A DNA stretch of 64,000 nt from Haloplanus sp. GDY1 (GTDB lineage Archaea; Halobacteriota; Halobacteria; Halobacteriales; Haloferacaceae): the NCBI RefSeq assembly GCF_023703775.1, contig NZ_CP098514.1:2825998-2889997 (forward strand), written 5' to 3'. The translations under genes and the position numbers were made by a program. Within the stretch, counting starts at the first letter, position 1. Each line of letters begins with the position of its first letter. Under the pieces are notes generated by a model. It was given only the letters and a program-made list of their open reading frames with translations, was not told the origin of the DNA and ran no database searches. This document shows, in pieces, positions 35,413 through 43,601 of this stretch.

Positions 35413-35661
35413 TCAGTGGGTCAACAGCAGCAACCGCTCGGCCGTCCGCGCGAGACAGAACGGGGCGTCGGGCGGGTTGCCGAAGGTGACCCGGTCGTCC
35501 GCCGAGACGAACAGGCGGCCGAACTCCCGGCCACAGGCCGGACACTCCAGCCCCGACCGATTCTCCAGGTACATCGACGACCCGTCCTGTGTGTGGAGCT
35601 TCAGGCCCGCTCGGTAGTCGTGGACGTCGAACCCGTCGGACAGGTCGAGGCGGTCGGCCAT
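35413..35661 (-). CDS. small conserved hypothetical protein with a CPxCG motif
   Basis: 82 residues from the ATG at 35661. SGLECPACGREFGRLFVS contains one CxxC; a further Cys occurs in APFCLARTAERLL. This is too few for a complete four-Cys zinc site unless another residue contributes. The wider sequence (DLSDGFDVHDYRAGLKLH) recalls a haloarchaeal family sometimes labelled as flagella-cluster protein, which I would not transfer as a function. Confidence 0.72.
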   Translation of the reverse strand: MADRLDLSDGFDVHDYRAGLKLHTQDGSSMYLENRSGLECPACGREFGRLFVSADDRVTFGNPPDAPFCLARTAERLLLLTH

Positions 35662-35700
35662 GTGTGCCGTGCCCGGCCGCCCCGGCAAAGACGTTTCGGC

Positions 35701-36414
35701 CTACTCGACCGTGTTCCGCAGCGTTCCGACGCCCTCGTAGGTGATCGACACCGTGTCGCCGCGTTCGAGCAGGCCGGGGTTGGCCGGACTGCCGAAGGAG
35801 ATCACGTCGCCCGGGCGGAAGGTGTACCGCTCCGAGAGGAAGGCGACCACCTCCTCGGGGTGGAAGATCATCTCGTCGGTCGTCGCCGACTGCCGTTGCT
35901 CGCCCGAGACGACCGTCTCCATCGCCATCCCGTCGAGGTCGACGTCGGTCTCGATCCACGGGCCGAGCGGCGCCGACCCGTCGAAGGCCTTGCGGGCCGT
36001 CCGGCGGTCCTGATCGTACGCGTCCAGGTCGTTCAGGACGGTGTAGCCGCGGAGCGCGTCGTCGACCGCCTCGACCGAGAGGTCGCGACACCGCTCGTCG
36101 ATCACGGCCGCGAGTTCGCCCGCGTAGGTGAACGAACTCACCCAGTCGGGATACCGGATCGGCCGGTCGGGCGGGTGCAGCGAGTGGGGCGGCTTGACGA
36201 ACCAGTCCGGGCGGTCGGGGAGGTCGCCCTCGCCCATCTGGTCGATCTTCGCGCCGAAGTTTCGGCCGGTACAGAAGATGGCGTCGGGATCACACGGGGC
36301 CATCAGGTGCGCGTCCTCGCCGACGACGTACGCCTCGCCGTCCGCGTGGACGACGCCGTCGTCGTACTCGCCGGTGAGCGGTCCCTCGGGGGTGGCGATG
36401 CGTGCCAGTCGCAT
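35701..36414 (-). CDS. fumarylacetoacetate hydrolase family protein
   Basis: 237 residues. The core FAH fold is indicated by IFCTGRNFGAKIDQMG, TYAGELAAVIDERCRDL with its metal-binding Glu, GYTVLNDLDAYDQDR and GDVISFGSPANPGLL. Members hydrolyse or decarboxylate acyl pyruvates and related beta-dicarbonyls, for example in aromatic breakdown or as oxaloacetate decarboxylase. The substrate cannot be told, and no aromatic-degradation genes are adjacent. It ends close to the next gene's start on the same strand. Confidence 0.9.
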   Translation of the reverse strand: MRLARIATPEGPLTGEYDDGVVHADGEAYVVGEDAHLMAPCDPDAIFCTGRNFGAKIDQMGEGDLPDRPDWFVKPPHSLHPPDRPIRYPDWVSSFTYAGELAAVIDERCRDLSVEAVDDALRGYTVLNDLDAYDQDRRTARKAFDGSAPLGPWIETDVDLDGMAMETVVSGEQRQSATTDEMIFHPEEVVAFLSERYTFRPGDVISFGSPANPGLLERGDTVSITYEGVGTLRNTVE

Positions 36415-36452
36415 GGGCCGACGACGGCGGCCGGCGGGCTATGGGTTTCGCT

Positions 36453-37064
36453 TCAGGCCAGCTGTGCGAACGCGAGCGTCCCGCTGATGTTCTCGATGTA
36501 CGCCTCGACGACCTGCCCCTCCTTCGCGCCGGGCACGAAGATGGTGTACTTGCCGCGCTCGGCGACGCCGTCGCCCTTCCGTCCCGTGCCGGTGATCTTG
36601 AACTGGTAGGTCTCGCCCTCCTCCAGCGTGGCCTGGCTGGCGTCGGAGCTCTGCTTCGGCCGCTTCGCGACCGGTCGGAACGCCCCGCAGGCCGTACACC
36701 GGAGCATGTCGACGCCGTCCTCGCGAACGAGGTTGGTGTCCGGTAGGCCACACTCCGAACACGTGACGTACTCGGTGACGTAGGCGTCGATGGCGGCGTC
36801 GAACTCCTCGGCGGAGAAGGAGCCGTTGTACCGGGCACGGTCGCCGTCGAACTGGCCGTTGGTCCCGAGTTCCCGCTGGATCGACCGGTGGAGGTGTTCC
36901 GGGTCGCGGTCCAGCGCCTCCGCGATGTCGCCGAGGTTCGTCAGTCGGGTGAAGGCGCCGTCGGTCTGGCCGACCGGATCCGGCACCTGCAGGCGGTCGC
37001 CCGCCTCGCGCGTTCGCTCCGGCAGCGTGTCGTAGGCGCGGTCGAGGGCAGAATCGTAGTTCAT
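36453..37064 (-). CDS. translation initiation factor aIF2-beta with TRAM domain
   Basis: 203 residues from the ATG at 37064 (MNYDSALDRAYDTLPE). The aIF2-beta/eIF5 core spans about 1-140, with the zinc ribbon CSECGLPDTNLVREDG...CTAC near 105-130. A TRAM RNA-binding domain (YQFKITGTGRKGDGVAERG) fills the C-terminus, a fusion found in haloarchaeal paralogues. The core subunit takes part in initiator-tRNA delivery. Haloarchaea often carry more than one aIF2-beta-like gene, so this may be the TRAM-type paralogue rather than the essential one. Confidence 0.9.
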   Translation of the reverse strand: MNYDSALDRAYDTLPERTREAGDRLQVPDPVGQTDGAFTRLTNLGDIAEALDRDPEHLHRSIQRELGTNGQFDGDRARYNGSFSAEEFDAAIDAYVTEYVTCSECGLPDTNLVREDGVDMLRCTACGAFRPVAKRPKQSSDASQATLEEGETYQFKITGTGRKGDGVAERGKYTIFVPGAKEGQVVEAYIENISGTLAFAQLA

Positions 37065-37110
37065 GGCCTCGAAAGGGTCTCGCGTCCTAAATCCGTTCCG
37101 TGAGCCGCGC

Positions 37111-39144
37111 TCACACGCCCCCATCGGAGCCGACGGTCACCGTCGCGCCGCGTCGCACCGCCCGCTCGGTCACCCGGACCACCCGCCCGCCCACCTCGTA
37201 GTGCCCGGGATGGGGGACGGTGACGGCGAACGCGCCGTCGTCGCCCGTCACGGCCACCCGCCGGAAGTCGAGGGTGCCGTGGGGGAGCGCCACCGTCGTC
37301 CCGACGACGACGCGCTCCCCCGGCGGCCCCCGGCCCCTGATGGTCGCCCCGGACACGAGTTCGAAGACGGAGACGAACCCGTCGGGGCTCGTGTAGACGG
37401 CGCGGTAGTGGCCGACGCCGTCGAAGCCGTCCGCGGCGCTCCCGAGGTGGTGGTGGAGGCGTCGGTAGTTCCGCGGCCCGCTCGACACCAGTCCCTCGGG
37501 CGCCGACTCGTAGGCCGGCACCGTGCGCACGACGAGGAAGCCGACGCGGTCGGCGAGTCGGGCGTGCCACGACGACAGCCGACCGGTGGTGAGGAGGGGT
37601 GCGTACGTCTCCGCCGCGAAGGACGCCGACAGCCCCCGCCCGTTCACGAAGTAGTTGAACATCCGATTGCGCCCCTCCTCGCTCAGGACGTAGTTCGCGG
37701 GGTAGTCGAGCCCCCGGCGCCGTGCGTACCCCTCGATCCACCGCGCGGCGCGGTAGAGCCGCGGGTCGACGGTCATCTCCCCGACGACGAGTCGCGCGAA
37801 GTGGACGCCGGGGGCGTAGGCCGCGAGCGCGACGCCGCCGAGCAGGAGCGCGCGCCGCCGGTCCGGGGACTCCACCCGCGTCTCGGTCGCTCCGGTCCCG
37901 GACCCGACGACGCCGACGTATCCGAGGAGGGCGACCAGCCCCGCCCCCGACAGGACGGCGAGCGGCACCGCGAACTCGCCGGCGAAGCGCCGGTGGTCCG
38001 CGGCGAGGGCACCGAACACCAGCGCGTAGGCGGTCACGAAGCTCCAGCCGGCCTCCCCATTCCACAGCCCCCGCGCCGCGGCGGGGAGCGCCGCGACCGC
38101 GACGAAGGGGGCGTAGCCGAGCAGGATCAGCGGGCCGAGCGCGGGGCCGAACGTCCCGAACAGCCCCGCCATCTCCCAGGTGCCGGCGCGTCCGAGGAAC
38201 GCCGCGCCCGTGACCGCCTCGGCGCGCAAGGCGGGCGCCCCGTACCACAGCGCCGCGCCCGCGACGCCGAGGCCGACCGCGCCGCCGGCCGCGTAGGTCG
38301 CCCGGGGGCGCGCCGTCCGCCCCGCCGCCCCGGCCAGCGCCGTCGCGCCCGCGGCGCCGAGACACAGGAGCGCGGGCGCGGCGACGACGGGCGCGGACCC
38401 CCACCCGAGACCGGCGTGGACCGCGGCCGCGAGGGCGGCCGCGACGCCGAACCCGGCGGCGACCGGCCGCAGTCGCGACGGGGCGTCGGCCGGCCGCCGG
38501 AGCGGGAGGCCGGCGACGCCGACGGCCGCGGGGAGGAGCAGCAAGGGACCGGCCTCCCAGGCGAGTACCTGTCCCGCGGCCGCGACGCCGAGGGCGGCGG
38601 TCAGGAGCCGCCGCTCCCGCCCCGACGCCGTCGGCAGCGAGACGAGACAGCACAGCGTCAGCGCCACCCAGAGGTAATCGAAGGCGTGGTGGTCGCCGGC
38701 GCCGAGCGACGTCCGCCAGGCGTGGACCGGCACCGTCGCCAGCCACAGCACCGCGGCGAGGCCGACGCGCGGGTCGTCGGTCACCCGGGTCGCCGTCGCG
38801 TGGACGAGCCAGCCCGAGAGGACGGTTGCCACGAGCGGGTAGACCGCGAGGGCGACACCGCTCGATCCGACGAGGGCCGCGGCCGCGGCCAGCGTCGCCA
38901 CGAACAGCGGTTCGCCAACCCGCGCCCGCGGCGGCAACGCCGACGCGGCGACCGTCCGGTCCACGAGCGTCCGGTAGAAGTAGGGGTCGTTCGACAGCAG
39001 GGCCACGCCGTCCGGGTGGATCACCGCCGGGAGCGAGAGCAGGCGAACCGCGACGAGGGCCACCAGAGCCCCGAGGAGCAACCCCCGCCGTCCGTCGGAC
39101 GGCGGGCGAACGCGCGACCGGTCCGCGTCCCCGCCGTCGGTCAC
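37111..39144 (-). CDS. STT3/AglB-like membrane oligosaccharyltransferase paralogue
   Basis: About 677 residues from a GTG at 39144; another GTG at 39153 is possible and no ATG fits. About 11-13 TM helices fill the first ~430 residues. The first external loop has LLSNDPYFYRTLVD, the DPYFY-type acidic motif of STT3/AglB, and a second acidic site SLGAGDHHAFDYLWVAL. The C-terminal soluble part contains DYPANYVLSEEGRNRMFNYF and a final beta domain. I do not see a clear WWDYG motif, which true AglB carries. It probably transfers or handles lipid-linked glycans at the outer face. Downstream of the LeuA-family gene on the same strand. Confidence 0.83.
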   Translation of the reverse strand: MTDGGDADRSRVRPPSDGRRGLLLGALVALVAVRLLSLPAVIHPDGVALLSNDPYFYRTLVDRTVAASALPPRARVGEPLFVATLAAAAALVGSSGVALAVYPLVATVLSGWLVHATATRVTDDPRVGLAAVLWLATVPVHAWRTSLGAGDHHAFDYLWVALTLCCLVSLPTASGRERRLLTAALGVAAAGQVLAWEAGPLLLLPAAVGVAGLPLRRPADAPSRLRPVAAGFGVAAALAAAVHAGLGWGSAPVVAAPALLCLGAAGATALAGAAGRTARPRATYAAGGAVGLGVAGAALWYGAPALRAEAVTGAAFLGRAGTWEMAGLFGTFGPALGPLILLGYAPFVAVAALPAAARGLWNGEAGWSFVTAYALVFGALAADHRRFAGEFAVPLAVLSGAGLVALLGYVGVVGSGTGATETRVESPDRRRALLLGGVALAAYAPGVHFARLVVGEMTVDPRLYRAARWIEGYARRRGLDYPANYVLSEEGRNRMFNYFVNGRGLSASFAAETYAPLLTTGRLSSWHARLADRVGFLVVRTVPAYESAPEGLVSSGPRNYRRLHHHLGSAADGFDGVGHYRAVYTSPDGFVSVFELVSGATIRGRGPPGERVVVGTTVALPHGTLDFRRVAVTGDDGAFAVTVPHPGHYEVGGRVVRVTERAVRRGATVTVGSDGGV

Positions 39145-39248
39145 GCCGGTCACCGGCCCCCGGGTCCGCCGCGCGCTCGGCCGCCGCCCCGAACAACGTA
39201 CATTCCATTGACACGACGGCGCGAACCGCCAAAACGCTGTCGTGGCGG

Positions 39249-40340
39249 TCAGAACCGCTCCTCGACCAGCGCCGTCGCGGCGTCGGCGTCCATCGGCCCG
39301 CGCTCGGCCAGCAGGTCGAGCAGGCGCGCCACGCGCTCGTCGGTCGGGTCGACGTCCGCCCGCTCGAGGAGTGCGCGGGCGCTCCCGCGACCGCTCCCCG
39401 GCCCGAAGACGAGGCGTCGCTCCCCGCCGAACGCCGCGGGGTCGAACGGCTCGAAGGTGGCCGGATCCCGGAGCATCGCGGCGGTGTGGATGCCCGACTC
39501 GTGGGTCGTCACCGCCTCGCCCAGGACCGGCGTCCGTGGATCGACCGACTCGCCGAGGGCGTCGAGGACCGCCCGACACGCCGGGATCAGTGCCGACCGG
39601 TCGACGGCGAAGTCGCCCGCGCCGTCGACGGCGTCCGCGACGACCACCCGCTCGAGCGCCGCGTTGCCGGCCCGTTCGCCGAGGGCGGCGACGCTCACGT
39701 CCGCCGTCGTCGCCCCCGCCGCCGTCGCCGCCAGCGTGTTCGCCGCCGCCATTCCCAGGTCGTCGTGGAAGTGGACGCCGAGTCGGTCGCCGTCGACGCC
39801 GCGCTCCCGGAGGTCGGCCACGACGTCGCGGACCCGGTCCGGCGTCCGCGCGCCCACCGTGTCCGCCACCGTGACCGTGGGCACCGACGGGAACGACGCG
39901 AACGCGTCGGCGAGGTGGGTGAGGTCGGTTCGGAACCCGTCGACGAGGGTGAGGTGGACGCGGGCGCCCCCCTCGCGGGCGCGGTCCAGCGCCTCGCCCG
40001 CCATCGACAGCGCCTCCGCGCGGGAGGTCCCGAGGACGCCGTCGAGCTGTCGATCCGACGTCGGCACGAACACCTCGACGACGTCCACCCCGGCGTCGAG
40101 GGCGGCCTCGACGTCCTCGGGTCTGGCGCGGGCGATGCCCACGACGTCCGCCTCGACGTCGGCGGCGAGGCGACGGATCGCCCGCCGGTCCGTCCCGCCG
40201 ACGGCGGGAAAGCCCGCCTGAATCGCGTCCACGCCCAGTCGGTCGAGCGCCCGCCCCGCGCTCACTCGGTCCTCGACGTCGTACTCCCGCCCCGGCATCT
40301 GTGCCCCCTCCCGAATCGTCACGTCGCGGAGCGCCGGCAT
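39249..40340 (-). CDS. LeuA/homocitrate-synthase family enzyme
   Basis: 363 residues, a DRE-TIM metallolyase. The opening ALRDVTIREGAQMPGREYDV corresponds to the TLRDGEQ motif, but Asp is replaced by Glu (REGAQ). GVHFHDDLGMAAANTLAA supplies the metal-binding His residues and GEAVTTHESGIHTAAML follows. It lacks the C-terminal LeuA regulatory domain, so it resembles NifV/homocitrate synthase or an HMG-CoA-lyase relative that joins or splits acyl-CoA and keto acids. The ATG overlaps the stop of the CoA-transferase gene (ATGA), suggesting that CoA-transferase supplies or uses its acyl-CoA. Substrate unknown. Confidence 0.85.
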   Translation of the reverse strand: MPALRDVTIREGAQMPGREYDVEDRVSAGRALDRLGVDAIQAGFPAVGGTDRRAIRRLAADVEADVVGIARARPEDVEAALDAGVDVVEVFVPTSDRQLDGVLGTSRAEALSMAGEALDRAREGGARVHLTLVDGFRTDLTHLADAFASFPSVPTVTVADTVGARTPDRVRDVVADLRERGVDGDRLGVHFHDDLGMAAANTLAATAAGATTADVSVAALGERAGNAALERVVVADAVDGAGDFAVDRSALIPACRAVLDALGESVDPRTPVLGEAVTTHESGIHTAAMLRDPATFEPFDPAAFGGERRLVFGPGSGRGSARALLERADVDPTDERVARLLDLLAERGPMDADAATALVEERF

Positions 40341-41662
40341 CAGATCACGCCCGCCTCGCGGAGTCGGTCGTACTCGTCCTCGTCGAGGCCGAGTTCGTCG
40401 AGATACACCTCGTCGTTGTGCTGGCCGTGACGCGGCCCGGCGTGGTCGACGGCCCCCGGCGTGCGCGAGAACTTGGGGACCGGCGCTGGCGTCTTCAGCC
40501 GACCCAGTTCGGGGTCCGCCACCTCCACGACGTCCCCGCGGGCCCGGTACTGGTCGTCCTCGAAGATGTCGGCCATGTCGTAGACGGGGCCGACGATGGC
40601 GTCGGCCGCCTCCATCGTCTCGATGGCCTCCTCGGTCGGGCGCTCGCGGGTCCAGGCCTCGATCACCGCGTCCAGTTCGTCGGCGTGGTCGACCCGGGCC
40701 TCGTTGGTGGCGAAGCGCGGGTCGTCGATCAGGTCCGGCCGGTCGATTGCCTCGGCGACGTTCTCGAAGATGGACTGGGACGACGCCGAGAGCGTCAGGT
40801 GGCCGTCGGCCGTCTCGTAGACGTTCCGCGGCGCCGCGTTGGGGTGGTGGTTGCCGATGCGCTCGCGCGTCTCGCCGAGGCGGTCGTAGGCCTCCACCTC
40901 CGAGAGGAAGAGCCGAAAGAGGGGCTCGTAGAGGCTGACGTCGATCACCTGTCCCTCGCCGCTTCCCCCGCGTCCGACGTCGCGTTCGAAGACGGCGAAC
41001 ATCGCGGCCTGGACGGCGAAGGTCGCGGCGGTGAGGTCCGCGAGGCTGATCGGCGGCAGGAGCGGCTTGCTGTCCGGGAAGCCGTTGACGTGTGCCCAGT
41101 TCGTGATGCCCTCCGCGACGGTGCCGAAGCCCGGCTTGTCCGCCCGCGGCCCCGTCTGTCCGTACCCCGACTGGCGGATCACGATCAACCCCGGGTTCTC
41201 CTCGTGGAGGCGCTCCGGCCCCAGTCCCCACCGCTCCAGCGTCCCGGGCCGGAAGTTCTCGACGAGGACGTCGGCGTCCTCGATCAGGTCCAGCAACAGC
41301 GCACTCCCCTCCGCGGTGCTCAGGTCGAGCGTCACGCAGCGCTTGTTCCGGCCGATGGACTTCCACCACAGCGACACCGGCCCCTCCGAGGAGCGTGGCT
41401 CCTCGCTGTCTTCCGAGGAGCGTGGCTCCTCGCTGTCTTCCGAGGAGCGTGGCTCCTCGCTGTCTTCCGAGGAGCGTGGCTCCTCGCTCTCGTCGAATGG
41501 CGGCCACTCCCGGAGCGGGTCGGCCTTCTCGGGGTGTTCGACGTTGACCACGTCGGCGCCGAAGTCGGCGAGTTGCGTCGTGGCGAACCCCCCGGCGATC
41601 ATGTCCGAGCAGTCGACGACCCGCAGGCCGTCGAGCGGTCCCTGCCGTTCGCGTGCGGTCAT
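40340..41662 (-). CDS. CaiB/BaiF family III CoA-transferase with an in-frame repeat insertion
   Basis: About 440 residues from the ATG at 41662. Family features include GPLDGLRVVDCSDMIAGGF, QLADFGADVVNVEHPE, WWKSIGRNKRCVTLDLS and the Asp-containing GLIVIRQSGYGQTGPRADKPG. It moves CoA between carboxylic acids. Between VNVEHPEKADPLREW and GPVSLWWKS, where family members have a short loop, four copies of a 9-residue unit (SEEPRSSED type) are inserted. The reading frame is kept, so the protein is probably still made. It overlaps the LeuA-family gene start by one TGA/ATG pair. Confidence 0.88.
   Translation of the reverse strand: MTARERQGPLDGLRVVDCSDMIAGGFATTQLADFGADVVNVEHPEKADPLREWPPFDESEEPRSSEDSEEPRSSEDSEEPRSSEDSEEPRSSEGPVSLWWKSIGRNKRCVTLDLSTAEGSALLLDLIEDADVLVENFRPGTLERWGLGPERLHEENPGLIVIRQSGYGQTGPRADKPGFGTVAEGITNWAHVNGFPDSKPLLPPISLADLTAATFAVQAAMFAVFERDVGRGGSGEGQVIDVSLYEPLFRLFLSEVEAYDRLGETRERIGNHHPNAAPRNVYETADGHLTLSASSQSIFENVAEAIDRPDLIDDPRFATNEARVDHADELDAVIEAWTRERPTEEAIETMEAADAIVGPVYDMADIFEDDQYRARGDVVEVADPELGRLKTPAPVPKFSRTPGAVDHAGPRHGQHNDEVYLDELGLDEDEYDRLREAGVI
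41385..41491. repeat. 27-base tandem palindromic repeat inside the CoA-transferase gene
   Basis: Nearly four tandem copies of a 27-base unit (starts at 41385, 41412, 41439 and 41466). Each contains a perfect hairpin, GAGGAGC-GTG-GCTCCTC. Unit length is a multiple of three, so copy-number change keeps the frame. Copies are almost identical, implying recent expansion. Confidence 0.9.
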
Positions 41663-41711
41663 GACCGCTCGGTACGACCGGGGGTCCGAAAAGGTCCCGG
41701 GACGGCCGGCA

Positions 41712-41718
41712 GTATATG
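41712..41718 (+). promoter_or_regulatory. TATA-like element of the UbiA/lycopene-cyclase gene
   Basis: GTATATG is centred 30 bases before the ATG at 41745, within the short divergent intergenic region. The spacing supports a leaderless or near-leaderless mRNA. Confidence 0.5.
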
Positions 41719-41744
41719 GTGATGTGGCACATACCCACGGTGCC

Positions 41745-42905
41745 ATGGCCATCGCCCGGCACGGCTCCGGCCCGCGAGCGACCCTCGACGCCGTCGTCTC
41801 GCAGATCCACCCCGTCTTCATGGCCCCGCCGCTCGCCGCCTCGGGGTTCGGGGCCGTCCTCGGCGGGGTCGGGTCGCCGGAACTGGCCGTCCTCCACCTC
41901 GGCGTCGCCTTCGCCGCCCTCTACACCGCCCACGTCAAGGACGGACTCGTCGACTTCCACCGCCGCGGCGAGGACGACGACCACCCGCTGACCCGGCGTG
42001 GCTGCCACCTCGCGCTCGCCGGATCGACGGCGCTGTTTTTCGCCGGCTGCATCGCCCTCGCGCTCCTCGTCGACCCCCTCGCGGCCCTCCTCGCCCTGCC
42101 GGGCTGGGTGGTCGCCGTCCTCCACGCGCCACAGTTGGACACCACCCCCCTCGGCGCGACGCTCGGCTATCCCGTCGGCATCGGCGTCGCCCTCCTCGGC
42201 GGCTACTACGTCCAGACCCGCACCCTCTCGACGGCCGCCGTCGCCTTCGCCGCCGTCTTCGTGACCGTCCTCGCGGGGATCAAGGTCGTCGACGACGCCA
42301 CCGACTACGACTACGACCGCTCGGTCGAGAAGCGAACCGTGGCCGTCGTCCTCGGCCGCGAGGGCGCCCGCCGCGTCGCCGGCGCGCTGATGGGCGCGGG
42401 CATGGTCGCCGTCCTCGCGCTGTCGGCCACCGGCGTCGTTCCCCGCGGATCGGCGCTGGCCGTCCTCCCGTTCGTCGCCGTCGCCCTGATCGCCCGTCGG
42501 GCGGATCCCGAAACCGCGACGATGCTGCTCGTGCGCGCCTCCTACCTCTTTTTCGCCATGCTGGTCGTCGCCGTGTGGTTCCGGCCGCTCGCCGGCCTCC
42601 GGCTCCCCGACGTCACCGCCCTCGGTCCCTACACCTACCTCGCGACCGAGGTGCTGTGGGGGGTCGTCGCCGTCGCGCTGGTCGTCCGTGCCGACGCCGT
42701 GTGGGCCGCCGCGCGGACCGTCGCCGCCTGCTATCCGTTCGCGTACGTCTGGGACTGGTACACCCTGTCGGTCGGCGTGTTCTCGATTCCGATGCGGACC
42801 GGAATCGACCTGCTCGGAATCCCGCTGGAGGAGCACCTGTTCATGCTCGTGGTGCCGACGATGGTCGTCGGCGTCCACGAGACGCTGCGCGAGTTGGACG
42901 ACTAG
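41745..42905 (+). CDS. UbiA prenyltransferase fused to a lycopene-cyclase-type domain
   Basis: 386 residues from the ATG at 41745. The N-terminal two-thirds is a UbiA-like membrane domain with about seven helices: LYTAHVKDGLVDFHRRGEDD in the first polar loop and GIKVVDDATDYDYDRSVEKR in the second, in place of the usual NDxxDxxxD and DxxxD motifs. The last ~95 residues (YTYLATEVLWGVVAVALV, VWDWYTLSVGVFSIP, GIPLEEHLFMLVVPT) match one half of a CrtYcd/CarR-type lycopene cyclase, including the PLEE motif. A role in C40/C50 carotenoid or quinone/lipid prenylation is expected. Only one of two cyclase half-domains is present. Confidence 0.87.
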   Translation: MAIARHGSGPRATLDAVVSQIHPVFMAPPLAASGFGAVLGGVGSPELAVLHLGVAFAALYTAHVKDGLVDFHRRGEDDDHPLTRRGCHLALAGSTALFFAGCIALALLVDPLAALLALPGWVVAVLHAPQLDTTPLGATLGYPVGIGVALLGGYYVQTRTLSTAAVAFAAVFVTVLAGIKVVDDATDYDYDRSVEKRTVAVVLGREGARRVAGALMGAGMVAVLALSATGVVPRGSALAVLPFVAVALIARRADPETATMLLVRASYLFFAMLVVAVWFRPLAGLRLPDVTALGPYTYLATEVLWGVVAVALVVRADAVWAAARTVAACYPFAYVWDWYTLSVGVFSIPMRTGIDLLGIPLEEHLFMLVVPTMVVGVHETLRELDD

Positions 42906-43039
42906 TCGCGCGTCGTGTCGGGCTACAGCACCGAACCGGCTCCCCCCGTCGCCGACCCGTCGAAACGGGTGTCCGGTGAGCGGTTTCGGCACACGGCGTC
43001 CACCCCCCGATGGCCTCCGGAGTCCGCACGCGAACTCGA

Positions 43040-43327
43040 TCAGCCGTCGCCGGTTCCCGACCGCCACGTTTTCACGGCCTGTTTGCCGAACACCCACGTG
43101 GTTGCGACCCCGACGATAGTGATGTACACGCCTACTACGGCCGGATTTATGTTCGCGAACGCAAAGCCCCAGGTTTCGGATCCGCTGAGACCGACGTAGA
43201 ATATGAGCGATCCCAACAGCAGCCACGCGAGGCCGTCGTCCGTGATACTGAACCGTCTGAACTTCTGCCTGAGGATGCCTTCCCCGCTCGGGTCGTCGCC
43301 CCTAGTTCGATCGGCTTCGTCTGACAT
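43040..43327 (-). CDS. small hypothetical membrane protein
   Basis: 95 residues from the ATG at 43327 (MSDEADRTRGDDPSGEG). A polar N-terminus is followed by two TM helices (about 33-51 and 57-78) and a short basic end. No family is recognised. A TTAATAATT element centred 27 bases before the ATG supports this start and a leaderless mRNA. Confidence 0.7.
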   Translation of the reverse strand: MSDEADRTRGDDPSGEGILRQKFRRFSITDDGLAWLLLGSLIFYVGLSGSETWGFAFANINPAVVGVYITIVGVATTWVFGKQAVKTWRSGTGDG

Positions 43328-43348
43328 GTTTTTCCATTGCATACGACG

Positions 43349-43359
43349 AATTATTAACT
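43349..43359 (-). promoter_or_regulatory. TATA box of the small membrane protein gene
   Basis: In gene direction AGTTAATAATTCG, an unusually A/T-rich stretch 27 bases before the ATG at 43327. Confidence 0.6.
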
Positions 43360-43479
43360 AGCGGGAACATGTCGGCCGCGTTCGTCGACCGTTCCGGGGT
43401 CCGCCGTTGTCCGGATCGCTCCGATGCCGCCTCGCGTTGCACCCGAGGATCACCTCCTCCGTCCGCGGGTCGCCCCCGC

Positions 43480-43550
43480 GCGACCGCTCGTCGCAACCGC
43501 TGGAGCAACGCATGGTTGCTCGCGTCGCGCCGGGACCCGTCGCCGCGTCC
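43480..43550. repeat. degenerate copy of the ilvD 3' end and terminator region
   Basis: The 43343-43601 interval holds no gene. Within it, GCGACCGCTCGTCGCAA, then GCTGGAGCAA, then GTCGCGCCGGGACCCGTCGC recur in the same order as at 44557-44680, with point changes and deletions. The second locus covers the ilvD stop and the DNA after it. The two copies flank the 43602-44438 lipoprotein gene as direct repeats. Confidence 0.6.
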
Positions 43551-43601
43551 CCGTCGAGGGATGAGCGGCGTCGCCGGGACGAACGGGCGACGCCCGTCGG
43601 G

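Noticed and set aside
37063-40221. A 1,050-codon plus-strand open frame
   Set aside because: Antisense to the STT3-like and LeuA-family genes; highly Arg/Pro-rich with no domain.
41385-41491. CRISPR array
   Set aside because: Tandem 27-base copies have no spacers and keep a coding frame.
39249-43226. A ~4 kb open frame on the minus strand suggesting a giant protein
   Set aside because: Only the last 363 codons look like protein (the LeuA-family enzyme). The rest is antisense or out of frame to the CoA-transferase and UbiA genes and is Arg/Gly-rich, a normal effect of very high GC.
43343-43601. A gene between the small membrane protein and the lipoprotein
   Set aside because: Open frames here are Arg-rich, and the DNA matches a decayed copy of the ilvD 3' region.
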